Below are positions 1 to 6,652 of a stretch of DNA of 8,025 nucleotides, in pieces; positions within the stretch are counted from its first letter, which is position 1, and every line of letters starts with the position of its first letter. The stretch is from Candidatus Poribacteria bacterium. Its GTDB lineage: Bacteria > Poribacteria > WGA-4E > WGA-3G. The notes under the pieces were generated by a model. The model had not been told where the DNA came from. It searched no databases and saw nothing but the letters and a program-made list of their open reading frames with translations. The stretch lies in assembly GCA_028824575.1 (NCBI GenBank), contig JAPPDN010000938.1:1-8025 (forward strand), given 5' to 3'. A program made the position numbers and the translations under genes.

Positions 1-38
1 TAACCGATAACTGACGACCAATAACTGATAGCCAATTG
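1..38 (+). repeat. Degenerate CTGATAA heptamer array upstream of the WD40 gene
   Basis: Five consecutive 7-nt units can be read in register from position 4 to 38: ccgataa, ctgacga, ccaataa, ctgatag, ccaattg, preceded by a partial unit (taa). The array ends 17 nt before the WD40 start codon and only 3 nt before its ribosome binding site. It has the same unit, in the same orientation, as the array at 3850-3880. The window opens inside it, so its full length is unknown. Any promoter for the WD40 gene must lie in or beyond this array; I see no convincing -35/-10 pair. Confidence 0.8.
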
Positions 39-41
39 AAT

Positions 42-47
42 GGGAGG
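42..47 (+). promoter_or_regulatory. Ribosome binding site of the WD40 gene
   Basis: The purine-rich hexamer gggagg lies 8 nt before the ATG at 56. It supports that ATG as the start, as does the signal peptide that begins right at it. Confidence 0.7.
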
Positions 48-55
48 CTGGACCG

Positions 56-2581
56 ATGAAAAGGATGCAATTTTCGATTTTAGTGCTATTCCTTATTTCA
101 ATCTTTTTTCCATTAAGCGCGTTTGCTCAGGATTATACACAATGGGGGTTACCTGAGGGTGCGACAATGAGACTCGGAAAAGGCGGGTTACGGGGCAATA
201 TCGTTTTTTCGCCGGATAGCACCTTGCTTGCTGTTTCGACTTCTATCGGCATTTGGATTTACGATGGAGATACCGGTAAAGAACTGAAGCTATTTACAAC
301 GCACACGGGAGGCATCTCAAGTATAGCTTTCAGTCCGGATGGAAAAACGCTCGCAAGCAGTAGTTCAAACGAGTTTTACCTGTGGGACGTTGCCACAGGC
401 GAACACAAAGCCACTTTCACCGGACATACAGCCAAGATTACGAGTGTAGCGTTCAGCCCGGATGGTAAAACACTCGCAAGTGGTGGAGATGAAAAGGAAG
501 GGCTGGTCAAACTCTGGGATGTTGATACAGGTGCTTTCAAAGCGACATTCACAGGGCATACAGACGGTATCTTAAGTGTAGCGTTCAGTCCCGACGGAAA
601 AACGCTCGCAAGTAGTGGACATTGGAAAGATAAGACGGTGCGGCTCTGGGATGTTGCTACCGGTACGCTCAAATCAACGCTCAGCGGACATTTAGACGAT
701 GTTCGGAGTATTGCGTTTAGCCCCGATGGTCACACACTTGCGAGCTGTAGTGGTTGGGAGGGCGGCACGGTGTGGCTCTGGGATATTGACAACGGCGAAT
801 TGAAATCGACGCTCAGCGGGCATGTAGATGGTGTCAACAGTGTAGCATTCAGTTCTGATGGTAGCACACTTGCAAGTGGCAGCGAAGATGGTACGGTGTG
901 TTTATGGGACGTTGCTAATGCTGCGTACAAGACGACGCTCTCAACACATACCCGAAGTGTATCAAGTGTAGCGTTTAGTCCGGATGGTAGGACCTTCGCC
1001 AGCAGTAGTCGAGACGGCACAGTGGGGCTGTGGGATGCCACGAATTTTGAGCAGAGAGCGACAATCACTGGACATATGACAGGTTTCTCGAATATTGCGT
1101 TCAGTCCAGATGGACGAACGCTTGTGAGTGGCAGTTGGGACCGAGCCGTACGCCTATGGGATACGACTACTGGTCATAACAAAACGACACTTACTGGACA
1201 CATAGGTCCCATTGAATCCGTTGCTTTCAGTCCAGATGGTCGAACGGCTGCCAGTAGCGGTGGTTCAACTGTCATCAACAGTTGGTTCGTAGATGACTAC
1301 ACGGTAAGGTTATGGGATACAGCTACAAGTACACATAAAATGACACTCATTGGACATAAGTCCGGTATTTATGACATCGCGTTTAGTCCCGATGGCCGCA
1401 TGCTTGCGAGTTGTGGAGGGAATTATGACAAGAATGTGTGTCTGTGGGATACCGACACAGGTAATCACTTGGCGACGCTGGCGGGTCATAAAGAATGTGT
1501 ACTCAGTGTAGCGTTCAGCCCGGATGGAAATACACTCGCAAGTGGAAGTTCGGACAAAATACATCTGTGGGATATTCCGAGTAGACAGCAAAAAGCCTTG
1601 CTCACTGACCATACAGGCACCATCCAGACGCTCGCGTTCAGTCCAGATGGGAAAACCCTCGCAAGTGGCGGTAGGGATCGAGATGTGTATTTATGGGATG
1701 TTGACACTGGCGAGCACAAACTCTCTCTTACAGGGCATATTGATAGTATCAATAGTGTAGCGTTCAGCCCGGATGGAAATACACTCGCGAGTAGCGGAGA
1801 TTTGCGAGACAGAACAGTGCGTCTGTGGGATCCTATTAGTGGGGAGCACAAATCAACCCTCATGGTGTATGCAGTCCCGGTTCAGAGTATTGTTTTCAGT
1901 CCGGATGGAAATACACTCGCCACTGCTGGCATTGGTGGGATAATACTGTTGTGGCGTTTTGGACCGTCAGTAGTATCGCTGCCGTTGGGGGTGGATGTGA
2001 ACAGTGATGGGGTCGAAGATGTTCAGGATTTGGTGCTTGTTGCCGCGAACTTCGGACAGACGGGTCCAAACGCTGCAGATGTGAATAATGACGGCGTTGT
2101 TGACGCTGCCGATCTTATCAAAGTTGCTGCTGCGTTGGATAATGCGGCAGCTGCGCCATCCGCTGCGACACTTAACATAAAAAATGTGCAACAGTGGCTT
2201 ACGCAAGCGCAGCAATTAGATTTGACAAATGCAACGTTACGGAGAGGTATCCACTTCCTTGAACAGCTACTGGGGACGTTAGCACCGACAGAGACGGTAT
2301 TATTGTCTAATTACCCGAACCCATTCAACCCAGAGACGTGGATACCGTATCAGTTGGCAGAGGCTGCGAATGTGACGTTGCGTATCTATTCCGCCGATGG
2401 GCAATTGGTTCGGACATTGGCATTGGGACATCAGTCTGCGGGTATCTATCAGCACCGGAGCCGCGCGGCGTATTGGGATGGGAAGAATGAATTCGGTGAA
2501 CCTGTTGCGAGTGGTGTCTATTTTTATACTTTAGTGGCAGGAAAGTTCACTGCTACACGAAAAATGTTAATACGGAAGTAA
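56..2581 (+). CDS. Secreted 14-blade WD40 protein with dockerin-like and FlgD-like C-terminal domains
   Basis: 841 aa. Residues 1-24 are a Sec signal peptide: MKRMQ, a hydrophobic core, then AFA before Q25. Fourteen WD40 repeats follow. Their FSPDG-type turns lie at about residues 51, 92, 133, 177, 221, 265, 307, 349, 391, 443, 487, 528, 570 and 614, and each blade closes with LWD or a variant (IYD at 68-70, LWR at 632-634). Fourteen blades fit two seven-bladed propellers. Residues 645-694 resemble a type I dockerin, with two calcium-loop motifs, DVNSDGVEDVQD (647-658) and DVNNDGVVDAAD (675-686). After a helical, alanine- and glutamine-rich linker, residues 748-841 form a FlgD-like Ig domain starting NYPNPFNPETW and ending TRKMLIRK, a type of C-terminal module common in Poribacteria. 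Inferred role: extracytoplasmic protein-binding scaffold, possibly anchored or sorted through its C-terminus. No catalytic motif was seen and the ligand is unknown. The start is supported by an upstream GGGAGG. It converges with tgt. Confidence 0.93.
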   Translation: MKRMQFSILVLFLISIFFPLSAFAQDYTQWGLPEGATMRLGKGGLRGNIVFSPDSTLLAVSTSIGIWIYDGDTGKELKLFTTHTGGISSIAFSPDGKTLASSSSNEFYLWDVATGEHKATFTGHTAKITSVAFSPDGKTLASGGDEKEGLVKLWDVDTGAFKATFTGHTDGILSVAFSPDGKTLASSGHWKDKTVRLWDVATGTLKSTLSGHLDDVRSIAFSPDGHTLASCSGWEGGTVWLWDIDNGELKSTLSGHVDGVNSVAFSSDGSTLASGSEDGTVCLWDVANAAYKTTLSTHTRSVSSVAFSPDGRTFASSSRDGTVGLWDATNFEQRATITGHMTGFSNIAFSPDGRTLVSGSWDRAVRLWDTTTGHNKTTLTGHIGPIESVAFSPDGRTAASSGGSTVINSWFVDDYTVRLWDTATSTHKMTLIGHKSGIYDIAFSPDGRMLASCGGNYDKNVCLWDTDTGNHLATLAGHKECVLSVAFSPDGNTLASGSSDKIHLWDIPSRQQKALLTDHTGTIQTLAFSPDGKTLASGGRDRDVYLWDVDTGEHKLSLTGHIDSINSVAFSPDGNTLASSGDLRDRTVRLWDPISGEHKSTLMVYAVPVQSIVFSPDGNTLATAGIGGIILLWRFGPSVVSLPLGVDVNSDGVEDVQDLVLVAANFGQTGPNAADVNNDGVVDAADLIKVAAALDNAAAAPSAATLNIKNVQQWLTQAQQLDLTNATLRRGIHFLEQLLGTLAPTETVLLSNYPNPFNPETWIPYQLAEAANVTLRIYSADGQLVRTLALGHQSAGIYQHRSRAAYWDGKNEFGEPVASGVYFYTLVAGKFTATRKMLIRK

Positions 2582-2587
2582 GAAGCC

Positions 2588-2615
2588 GTCAGCCATCAGC
2601 GGTCAGCAGTCAGTC
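2588..2615. repeat. Heptamer array at the WD40/tgt convergent junction, overlapping the 3' end of tgt
   Basis: Four in-register 7-nt units on the plus strand: gtcagcc, atcagcg, gtcagca, gtcagtc. On the minus strand they read as CTGA-type units. The array starts 7 nt after the WD40 stop codon. It contains the tgt stop (2596-2598) and the codons for the last Tgt residues. Its units are more GC-rich than those of the other arrays. No GC-rich stem followed by a T-run is visible here to serve as a bidirectional terminator. Confidence 0.75.
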
Positions 2616-3747
2616 CCTTAGATTGTCCTAACTTCACCAGCGCGTTGATATCTGGTTCATCCGCGAGTTTCGCGAAACTTCCATTGCGGATAGCACATCG
2701 AATCCCACGCATGAGACTGACGTAAAAATGCAAGTTGTGTAACGTGTGCAGTTGCGAACCGAGAATTTCATTTTCAATGTGCAGGTGTCGGAGATACGTC
2801 CGTGTGAAGTTTTGACAGGTATAACAGGTGCATTCTGGGTCTAACGGACTGAAATCGCGTCTGTATTTTGAGTTGCGGATACGGATGATACCATCTGTTG
2901 TGAACAGGGATCCGTTACGTGCGTTCCGGGTCGGCATGACGCAATCGAACATATCAATCCCACAGCGTACACCGTAGACCAAGTCTTCAGGCGTACCGAC
3001 TCCCATTAAGTAGCGCGGCTTTTCGTCTGGTAGCAGCGGAGCAGTGTACGCGAGTACCTCGTACATCAACTCTTTTTCTTCGCCGACGCTTAAGCCGCCA
3101 ATAGCATATCCCGGAAAACCGATTGAGACTGTGCCATCCACGCTCGCCCGACGCAGGTCGCGTTCCATACCGCCTTGCACAATGCCAAAGAGGAGTTGAT
3201 TAGGATTCTGATGTGCCTTTTTACTGCGTGCTGCCCACCGCAACGTCATCTCCATGGAATCCTTAAGATACGCGTAATCGTTTGGTAATGCTGGACACTC
3301 GTCAAACGCCATAATAATGTCTGCACCGAGGGTATTCTGGATTTCGATTGAACGTTCAGGAGAGATAAAGTGTTCAGTGCCGTCTATTGTAGAACGGAAT
3401 GCGACACCTTCTTCAGTAATTGTCCGCAACGGACCGAGACTAAAAACCTGAAATCCGCCACTATCGGTCAGGATTGGGTGCTGCCATCCCATAAACGCGT
3501 GCAATCCACCTGCCTCTTGGACAATCTCGTGTCCGGGACGTAAGTAGAGGTGATAGGTGTTTGCGAGAATAATTTCCGCTCGAATCTGGTCAGATAGCAT
3601 TTGCGGGGTGCAAGCTTTTACTGTTCCACGCGTCCCGACAGGCATGAATATAGGTGTATTCACAACGCCATGCGCTGTGTGGAGTTTGCCAACTCGGGCC
3701 GCAGTGGCTTTATCTTCATGGATAAGTGTATAGGGGGAATTTGTCAT
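2596..3747 (-). CDS. tgt: Queuine/preQ1 tRNA-guanine transglycosylase
   Basis: 383 aa, close to the usual ~375 aa of bacterial Tgt. The enzyme swaps guanine-34 in the anticodon of GUN tRNAs (Asp, Asn, His, Tyr) for preQ1, a step in queuosine synthesis, in the cytoplasm. Family landmarks are intact: FMPVGTRGTVK (34-44), the substrate-recognition segment LTDSGGFQVFS (93-103, catalytic Asp95), the GGLSVGE loop (217-223), the nucleophile segment GIDMFDCVMPTRNARNG (263-279), and the zinc site CxCxxC at Cys306, Cys308 and Cys311 with His337 26 residues on. Residues 2 to about 18 match where family members begin, so ATG 3747 is likely correct, although no Shine-Dalgarno sequence is visible before it. 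The last six residues (GLTADR) and the TGA stop come from heptamer repeat DNA. No other queuosine gene (queA, queC-G) lies in the window. Cotranscription with the PPC gene upstream (134-nt gap full of repeats) is uncertain. Confidence 0.97.
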   Translation of the reverse strand: MTNSPYTLIHEDKATAARVGKLHTAHGVVNTPIFMPVGTRGTVKACTPQMLSDQIRAEIILANTYHLYLRPGHEIVQEAGGLHAFMGWQHPILTDSGGFQVFSLGPLRTITEEGVAFRSTIDGTEHFISPERSIEIQNTLGADIIMAFDECPALPNDYAYLKDSMEMTLRWAARSKKAHQNPNQLLFGIVQGGMERDLRRASVDGTVSIGFPGYAIGGLSVGEEKELMYEVLAYTAPLLPDEKPRYLMGVGTPEDLVYGVRCGIDMFDCVMPTRNARNGSLFTTDGIIRIRNSKYRRDFSPLDPECTCYTCQNFTRTYLRHLHIENEILGSQLHTLHNLHFYVSLMRGIRCAIRNGSFAKLADEPDINALVKLGQSKGLTADR

Positions 3748-3758
3748 GTATGGTTGCC

Positions 3759-3785
3759 AGTCTTCAGTTATCAGTCTTCAGTAAG
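3759..3785. repeat. Heptamer array just upstream of tgt
   Basis: Plus-strand units agtcttc (3759-3765), agttatc (3766-3772), agtcttc (3773-3779) and a decayed agtaaga (from 3780). On the minus strand these read as GAAGACT and GATAACT, i.e. the CTGATAA orientation as seen by tgt. The array begins 12 nt from the tgt start codon, where a ribosome binding site would be expected, and no Shine-Dalgarno-like sequence is present. Confidence 0.7.
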
Positions 3786-3835
3786 AAAGTTGCGAAGTGT
3801 GCTAAAGTGCCCAAAGTTTTGAAGTTAGCAACTTT
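3786..3835. repeat. Inverted repeat with internal AAAGT-type iterations between tgt and the PPC gene
   Basis: Two perfect 8-bp arms, AAAGTTGC (3786-3793) and GCAACTTT (3828-3835), enclose 34 nt. Inside and at the left arm, an AAAGT/GAAGT pentamer starts at 3786, 3794, 3804, 3813 and 3821, spacing 8-10 nt. The oppositely oriented heptamer arrays on either side (3759-3785 and 3850-3880) lengthen the symmetry imperfectly, so most of this 134-nt gap could fold as one large imperfect hairpin. No T-run follows either arm, so a standard intrinsic terminator is not supported. Confidence 0.5.
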
Positions 3836-3849
3836 ACAGACTTCTTTAA

Positions 3850-3880
3850 CTGATAACTGATAACCGATAACTGATAACTA
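3850..3880 (+). repeat. CTGATAA heptamer array directly after the PPC gene
   Basis: The cleanest array in the window: ctgataa (3850-3856), ctgataa (3857-3863), ccgataa (3864-3870), ctgataa (3871-3877), then a partial cta. It ends 1 nt short of the stop codon of the minus-strand PPC gene (3882-3884). On that gene's own strand the units read TTATCAG. Confidence 0.85.
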
Positions 3881-3881
3881 T

Positions 3882-6425
3882 TTAATGGATAATCTTCGCA
3901 TTGAGGATAGGGCTATCCTGTACAAATGCTTTACCGTTGATGGTTGCTGAACCTCGGAATTTGAACTGATACGTTTTATCTTCTAAAGAACCGAGAACTT
4001 TTAAGGGGACTTTGACTTCGGTTTCATTCACTGCGATAGTGACAGCCTCCGTGGTAAATCCTTCTGGTAAATCGAGCGGTGTCAGTGTGACTTCATCCGT
4101 AAAACCGCCTTGCCGGACAATTGTCAGCGTGAGTATCGCCTCCTTTGTCGCTGGCGTTTCGGTTTCAGTCTTCTCGGTATCTGCAGTCGGGTTTGCTGCA
4201 ATCGCTACGGTGCCGCCTTGTGCAACTGGTACCGCGTCTTCATTTGCTGCTACCGCTGCGGGGAAAACGATGCTAAAGCGCAAAGGTTCTACCGTCACAA
4301 TAAAGGGTGCTTCAAGAATCGTCAGTGGAATAGCAGGTGTTGACTGACTAACTGCCTCTCTGTTGATCGTCGCTGTGCCTACAACAGAGATATAGTTGAT
4401 GCCCGGCACGGGTACGACAGAGAACTGTTCCCTCCGCTCAAAACTTCCCGCCTTCACTGAAAGGACTGCCTCATTTTTACCTTCGGCAATAGTGACAGGT
4501 TTTGCAGTCACGCGGGGTGGTAAGCCTACCACTGAAAGCGTAATAGGACCTGTGAAGTCGCCGCGCCGATTCGCTGTCACATGAAGGTTGACCGCTTTGT
4601 TATGTGTGACACTTGTACTAATCTCAGCGAGCGTCAGCGTGTATTCCGGTGCCTCCATCACTGTCAGAAGCATTGGAGAAGGCGTGGCAGTGCGTTCTAC
4701 CTGACGACTGCCAACTGCAGAGACTCCGGCGACGGAAAACGGCATCAGCCCAAGTGGTGCGTCCCATGGTGCAGTCACCGTGAGTACAGCTTTGGCTTGA
4801 CCGGTCTCAACAACAGCGGGGCTTACCTCGAATGTTTTCGGCAGGGTAGGGCAGTGTAAGCGGATAGGACCGCTGAGTTTATCGAGACGGTTCACGTTAA
4901 CCTGCATTGTGAAAGTGCCACCTTGACTGACGCGCGGGCTATCCAGAGTGGACGGACGGTTCTGGCTGTCAAGCACAACTGCGCTGAGCGTGAAGTCTGG
5001 TTCCAATGGACGGATGTTTAAACGATATGAATACGCACCACCGCCTTGGTTGTTCAGATCCCGAATGGCGACAGAATACTTTCCTGCTTCCGTAAAATTC
5101 CACTCAATGCGTGCGTCAGCACCACTGGTATCGTCGTTGACCATCAAGACCTGTTCTTCCGCTGCATCGTAGGCTTTCATGTCTGTCGCGGCTTCCATCT
5201 GTTTATCTGCACCATAGAGCGTAAGGAGTGCATCAAGTTGTGATGACAGTCTGAGTGCTTCCACCTCAAAGACGAGAAGTTGAGGTGCTTTTATCTCAAA
5301 GGCAAACCGATCGACATCACCGGATTCGTCAATTTTCCCGTTGATTGTTATCGGTGCGTTTACGGCATTTGCTTTTTCAGCCGTATTGTTGGGTTCAGTT
5401 TCTCCCATTTCTGCCAAACTTCCGATGGAGAAGAGGTGTGGATTGCTTGTTAAGCCAGAAGGGGTCTTTACCCTGAGTGCCTGTTCACCTGTCGGCGTTT
5501 CGGCATTAATTGAGACCTGTATAGCGTTAACAGTTTCGAGATTCGCGCCGGTTACGGCAATCGTATTATCCGTTCCGCGCTGTCCACCGAGCGGAAAAAT
5601 TGTCTCAAGGTAAGGTAATTCACCAATACTTAACCGATAACGGAACCCGTTTCCACCTTTGTAGCGGATATCGCGGATATGGAGTGTGTATTTACCTGCT
5701 TCAGGCGCGGTGTAATTTAGGAGCGAATCTAACCCGTTGCCCTGTCCGCTGTTTGCGACTTCAGCCCCATTAGCGTCTTGGAGGACGAGATACGAATCCA
5801 GAGGCGATCCAATCCGTTGCGCCGTCACCTCACAGATAAGTTTCGCATCTTTTTTCAGACTAAAACTGAAACTGTCTTGATCATCAATTGATGCGATTTC
5901 ACCATTGACGGTAACTGGCAGCTCCAGCCAATTTGACATCTCAGTCTCTTCGACTGTTTCATCTTCGTTTATTTCTGGTAGGTTGCCGACAACGAAGTTT
6001 TGTGCGTTGGAAACACCATAAGGCGTAACGATACGCATCTGTTGGATACCTAATGGTGTATTAGGGTCAATCGTTAAGGAGGCGACCAACTGCATGTCGG
6101 TAGGAATACGTCCAGAGATCCCATCGCCATTGAAGAGGACAGCTGCTTGCTGCGTTTCCTGTCTAATTTCCGCGGTAATGCCGGTCCCACTGAACCACAC
6201 CGCCGTTGCCGTGTCGAGGTTTTGACCTTTGAGGGTAATTTTCACGCTCTGTCCGTGTTGCGCGCCTTGTGGAGAGACAGTCGATAGTGCAGGCACAACC
6301 TGGGCGTGTGTGAAACTAATTGTTAAAAAAAAGATTGACAGGGAAAGAAGACAGCATTTGATTGGAAGACGGAAAGCGGACGAACCCACTCGCCTCCTCG
6401 ACTTCCGAAATAACTTGTTAGGCAT
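3882..6425 (-). CDS. Secreted IPT/TIG, PPC and Ig-like multidomain protein
   Basis: 847 aa from the ATG at 6425. An in-frame ATG at 6449 would add eight residues (MTTKEVIK), but it lies in heptamer repeat DNA, whereas 6425 has an AGAGGT 8 nt upstream. A basic N-terminus (KLFRKSRRR) precedes a hydrophobic core and THA before Gln42, a Sec signal. Domains, numbered from 6425: an IPT/TIG-like module (about 45-147, PALSTVSPQGAQHG...); a first PPC (bacterial pre-peptidase C-terminal) domain (about 164-268, with DDQDSFSF and AGKYTLHIRD); a shorter TIG-like module (about 271-335, IFPLGGQRGT); a second PPC domain (about 342-470, with TEPNN, DVDRFAFE and AGKYSVAIRD); then three Ig-like beta repeats (about 476-592, 593-708, 709-845), each with an FTGPITL-like strand and a following LP. 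No protease or other catalytic motif is visible, so it is probably a structural or binding partner. It lies downstream of DUF1501 on the same strand, a pairing that suggests related function; the substrate is unknown. Confidence 0.9.
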   Translation of the reverse strand: MPNKLFRKSRRRVGSSAFRLPIKCCLLSLSIFFLTISFTHAQVVPALSTVSPQGAQHGQSVKITLKGQNLDTATAVWFSGTGITAEIRQETQQAAVLFNGDGISGRIPTDMQLVASLTIDPNTPLGIQQMRIVTPYGVSNAQNFVVGNLPEINEDETVEETEMSNWLELPVTVNGEIASIDDQDSFSFSLKKDAKLICEVTAQRIGSPLDSYLVLQDANGAEVANSGQGNGLDSLLNYTAPEAGKYTLHIRDIRYKGGNGFRYRLSIGELPYLETIFPLGGQRGTDNTIAVTGANLETVNAIQVSINAETPTGEQALRVKTPSGLTSNPHLFSIGSLAEMGETEPNNTAEKANAVNAPITINGKIDESGDVDRFAFEIKAPQLLVFEVEALRLSSQLDALLTLYGADKQMEAATDMKAYDAAEEQVLMVNDDTSGADARIEWNFTEAGKYSVAIRDLNNQGGGAYSYRLNIRPLEPDFTLSAVVLDSQNRPSTLDSPRVSQGGTFTMQVNVNRLDKLSGPIRLHCPTLPKTFEVSPAVVETGQAKAVLTVTAPWDAPLGLMPFSVAGVSAVGSRQVERTATPSPMLLTVMEAPEYTLTLAEISTSVTHNKAVNLHVTANRRGDFTGPITLSVVGLPPRVTAKPVTIAEGKNEAVLSVKAGSFERREQFSVVPVPGINYISVVGTATINREAVSQSTPAIPLTILEAPFIVTVEPLRFSIVFPAAVAANEDAVPVAQGGTVAIAANPTADTEKTETETPATKEAILTLTIVRQGGFTDEVTLTPLDLPEGFTTEAVTIAVNETEVKVPLKVLGSLEDKTYQFKFRGSATINGKAFVQDSPILNAKIIH

Positions 6426-6432
6426 TTTGATT

Positions 6433-6438
6433 ACCTCT
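6433..6438 (-). promoter_or_regulatory. Ribosome binding site deciding the PPC gene start
   Basis: The minus strand reads AGAGGT 8 nt before the ATG at 6425. The alternative in-frame ATG at 6449 is preceded only by CTGATGA-type heptamers and no purine-rich motif, so the downstream ATG is preferred. Confidence 0.65.
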
Positions 6439-6443
6439 TTAGT

Positions 6444-6526
6444 AGTCATCAGTCATCAGTTATCAGAGGGATAGTCTTCAGTTTTCAGTACGGATTTTTT
6501 TCAAAAATCCTTTCAGTTTTCAGTTA
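6444..6526. repeat. Heptamer array upstream of the PPC gene, interrupted by a hairpin
   Basis: Plus-strand units agtcatc (6444-6450), agtcatc (6451-6457), agttatc (6458-6464), an 8-nt variant (6465-6472), agtcttc (6473-6479) and agttttc (6480-6486). A hairpin follows (6492-6510), then the array resumes with agttttc (6515-6521) and agtta. On the PPC gene's strand the units read GATGACT and GATAACT, so they sit upstream in the CTGATAA sense. The 13-nt sequence at 6477-6489 recurs exactly at 6512-6524, an offset of 35 nt (five heptamers). Confidence 0.75.
6492..6510. repeat. AT-rich hairpin inside the heptamer array
   Basis: GGATTTTT (6492-6499) and AAAAATCC (6503-6510) form a perfect 8-bp stem with a 3-nt loop (ttc). 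It is flanked by a 13-nt direct repeat (6477-6489 and 6512-6524). On the minus strand no T-run follows the stem and only three of eight pairs are not A-T (GGA/TCC end), so a strong intrinsic terminator between DUF1501 and the PPC gene is doubtful. Confidence 0.55.
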
Positions 6527-6572
6527 AAGAGGAGGTTGATTAAATCACTCTCACTGCGAGGCACTCTTGTAA

Positions 6573-6652
6573 CTGAAAACTGATAACCGAAAGAGAACGT
6601 ACTCGTTCCCGTACTGATAACTTCTCCTCTGACAACTGACGACTGCAAACTA
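6573..6652 (+). repeat. CTGATAA-type heptamers and small inverted repeat after the DUF1501 gene
   Basis: Units ctgaaaa (6573-6579), ctgataa (6580-6586) and ccgaaag (6587-6593) are followed by a small inverted repeat, GAACG (6595-6599) and CGTTC (6604-6608), with a 4-nt loop. Then come ctgataa (6614-6620), cttctcc (6621-6627), one extra base, ctgacaa (6629-6635), ctgacga (6636-6642), ctgcaaa (6643-6649) and a partial cta. The array stops 2 nt before the DUF1501 stop codon (6655-6657). Its 'cta-ttt' end resembles the end of the array after the PPC gene. The 6450-6654 gap is therefore almost all repeat; bases 6527-6570 hold nothing I recognise beyond a Shine-Dalgarno-like AGGAGG with no ORF behind it. 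Confidence 0.65.

Noticed and set aside
376..1863. Several long open frames on the minus strand inside the WD40 gene
   Set aside because: They are produced by the periodic codons of the WD40 repeats. Their translations repeat low-information motifs (such as LPLASVLPSGLNATL) and none has a convincing start or family resemblance.
3601..3822. 73-aa plus-strand frame over the 5' end of tgt
   Set aside because: It overlaps the conserved tgt start region and runs into repeat DNA; no family features.
3748..3881. CRISPR-like array or intrinsic terminator between tgt and the PPC gene
   Set aside because: The 7-nt units are contiguous with no unique spacers, so it is not CRISPR. The 8-bp arms have a 34-nt loop and no following T-run, so a terminator is not supported.
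4012..5613. Plus-strand open frames opposite the PPC gene
   Set aside because: They lie fully inside a well-supported gene, lack ribosome binding sites, and have compositions that mirror the antisense of a Thr/Val/Ala-rich protein.
6530..6585. Shine-Dalgarno-like AGGAGG on the plus strand in the DUF1501/PPC gap
   Set aside because: It is followed only by a possible TTG start and a reading frame of about 15 codons that ends in the heptamer array; too short and unsupported.
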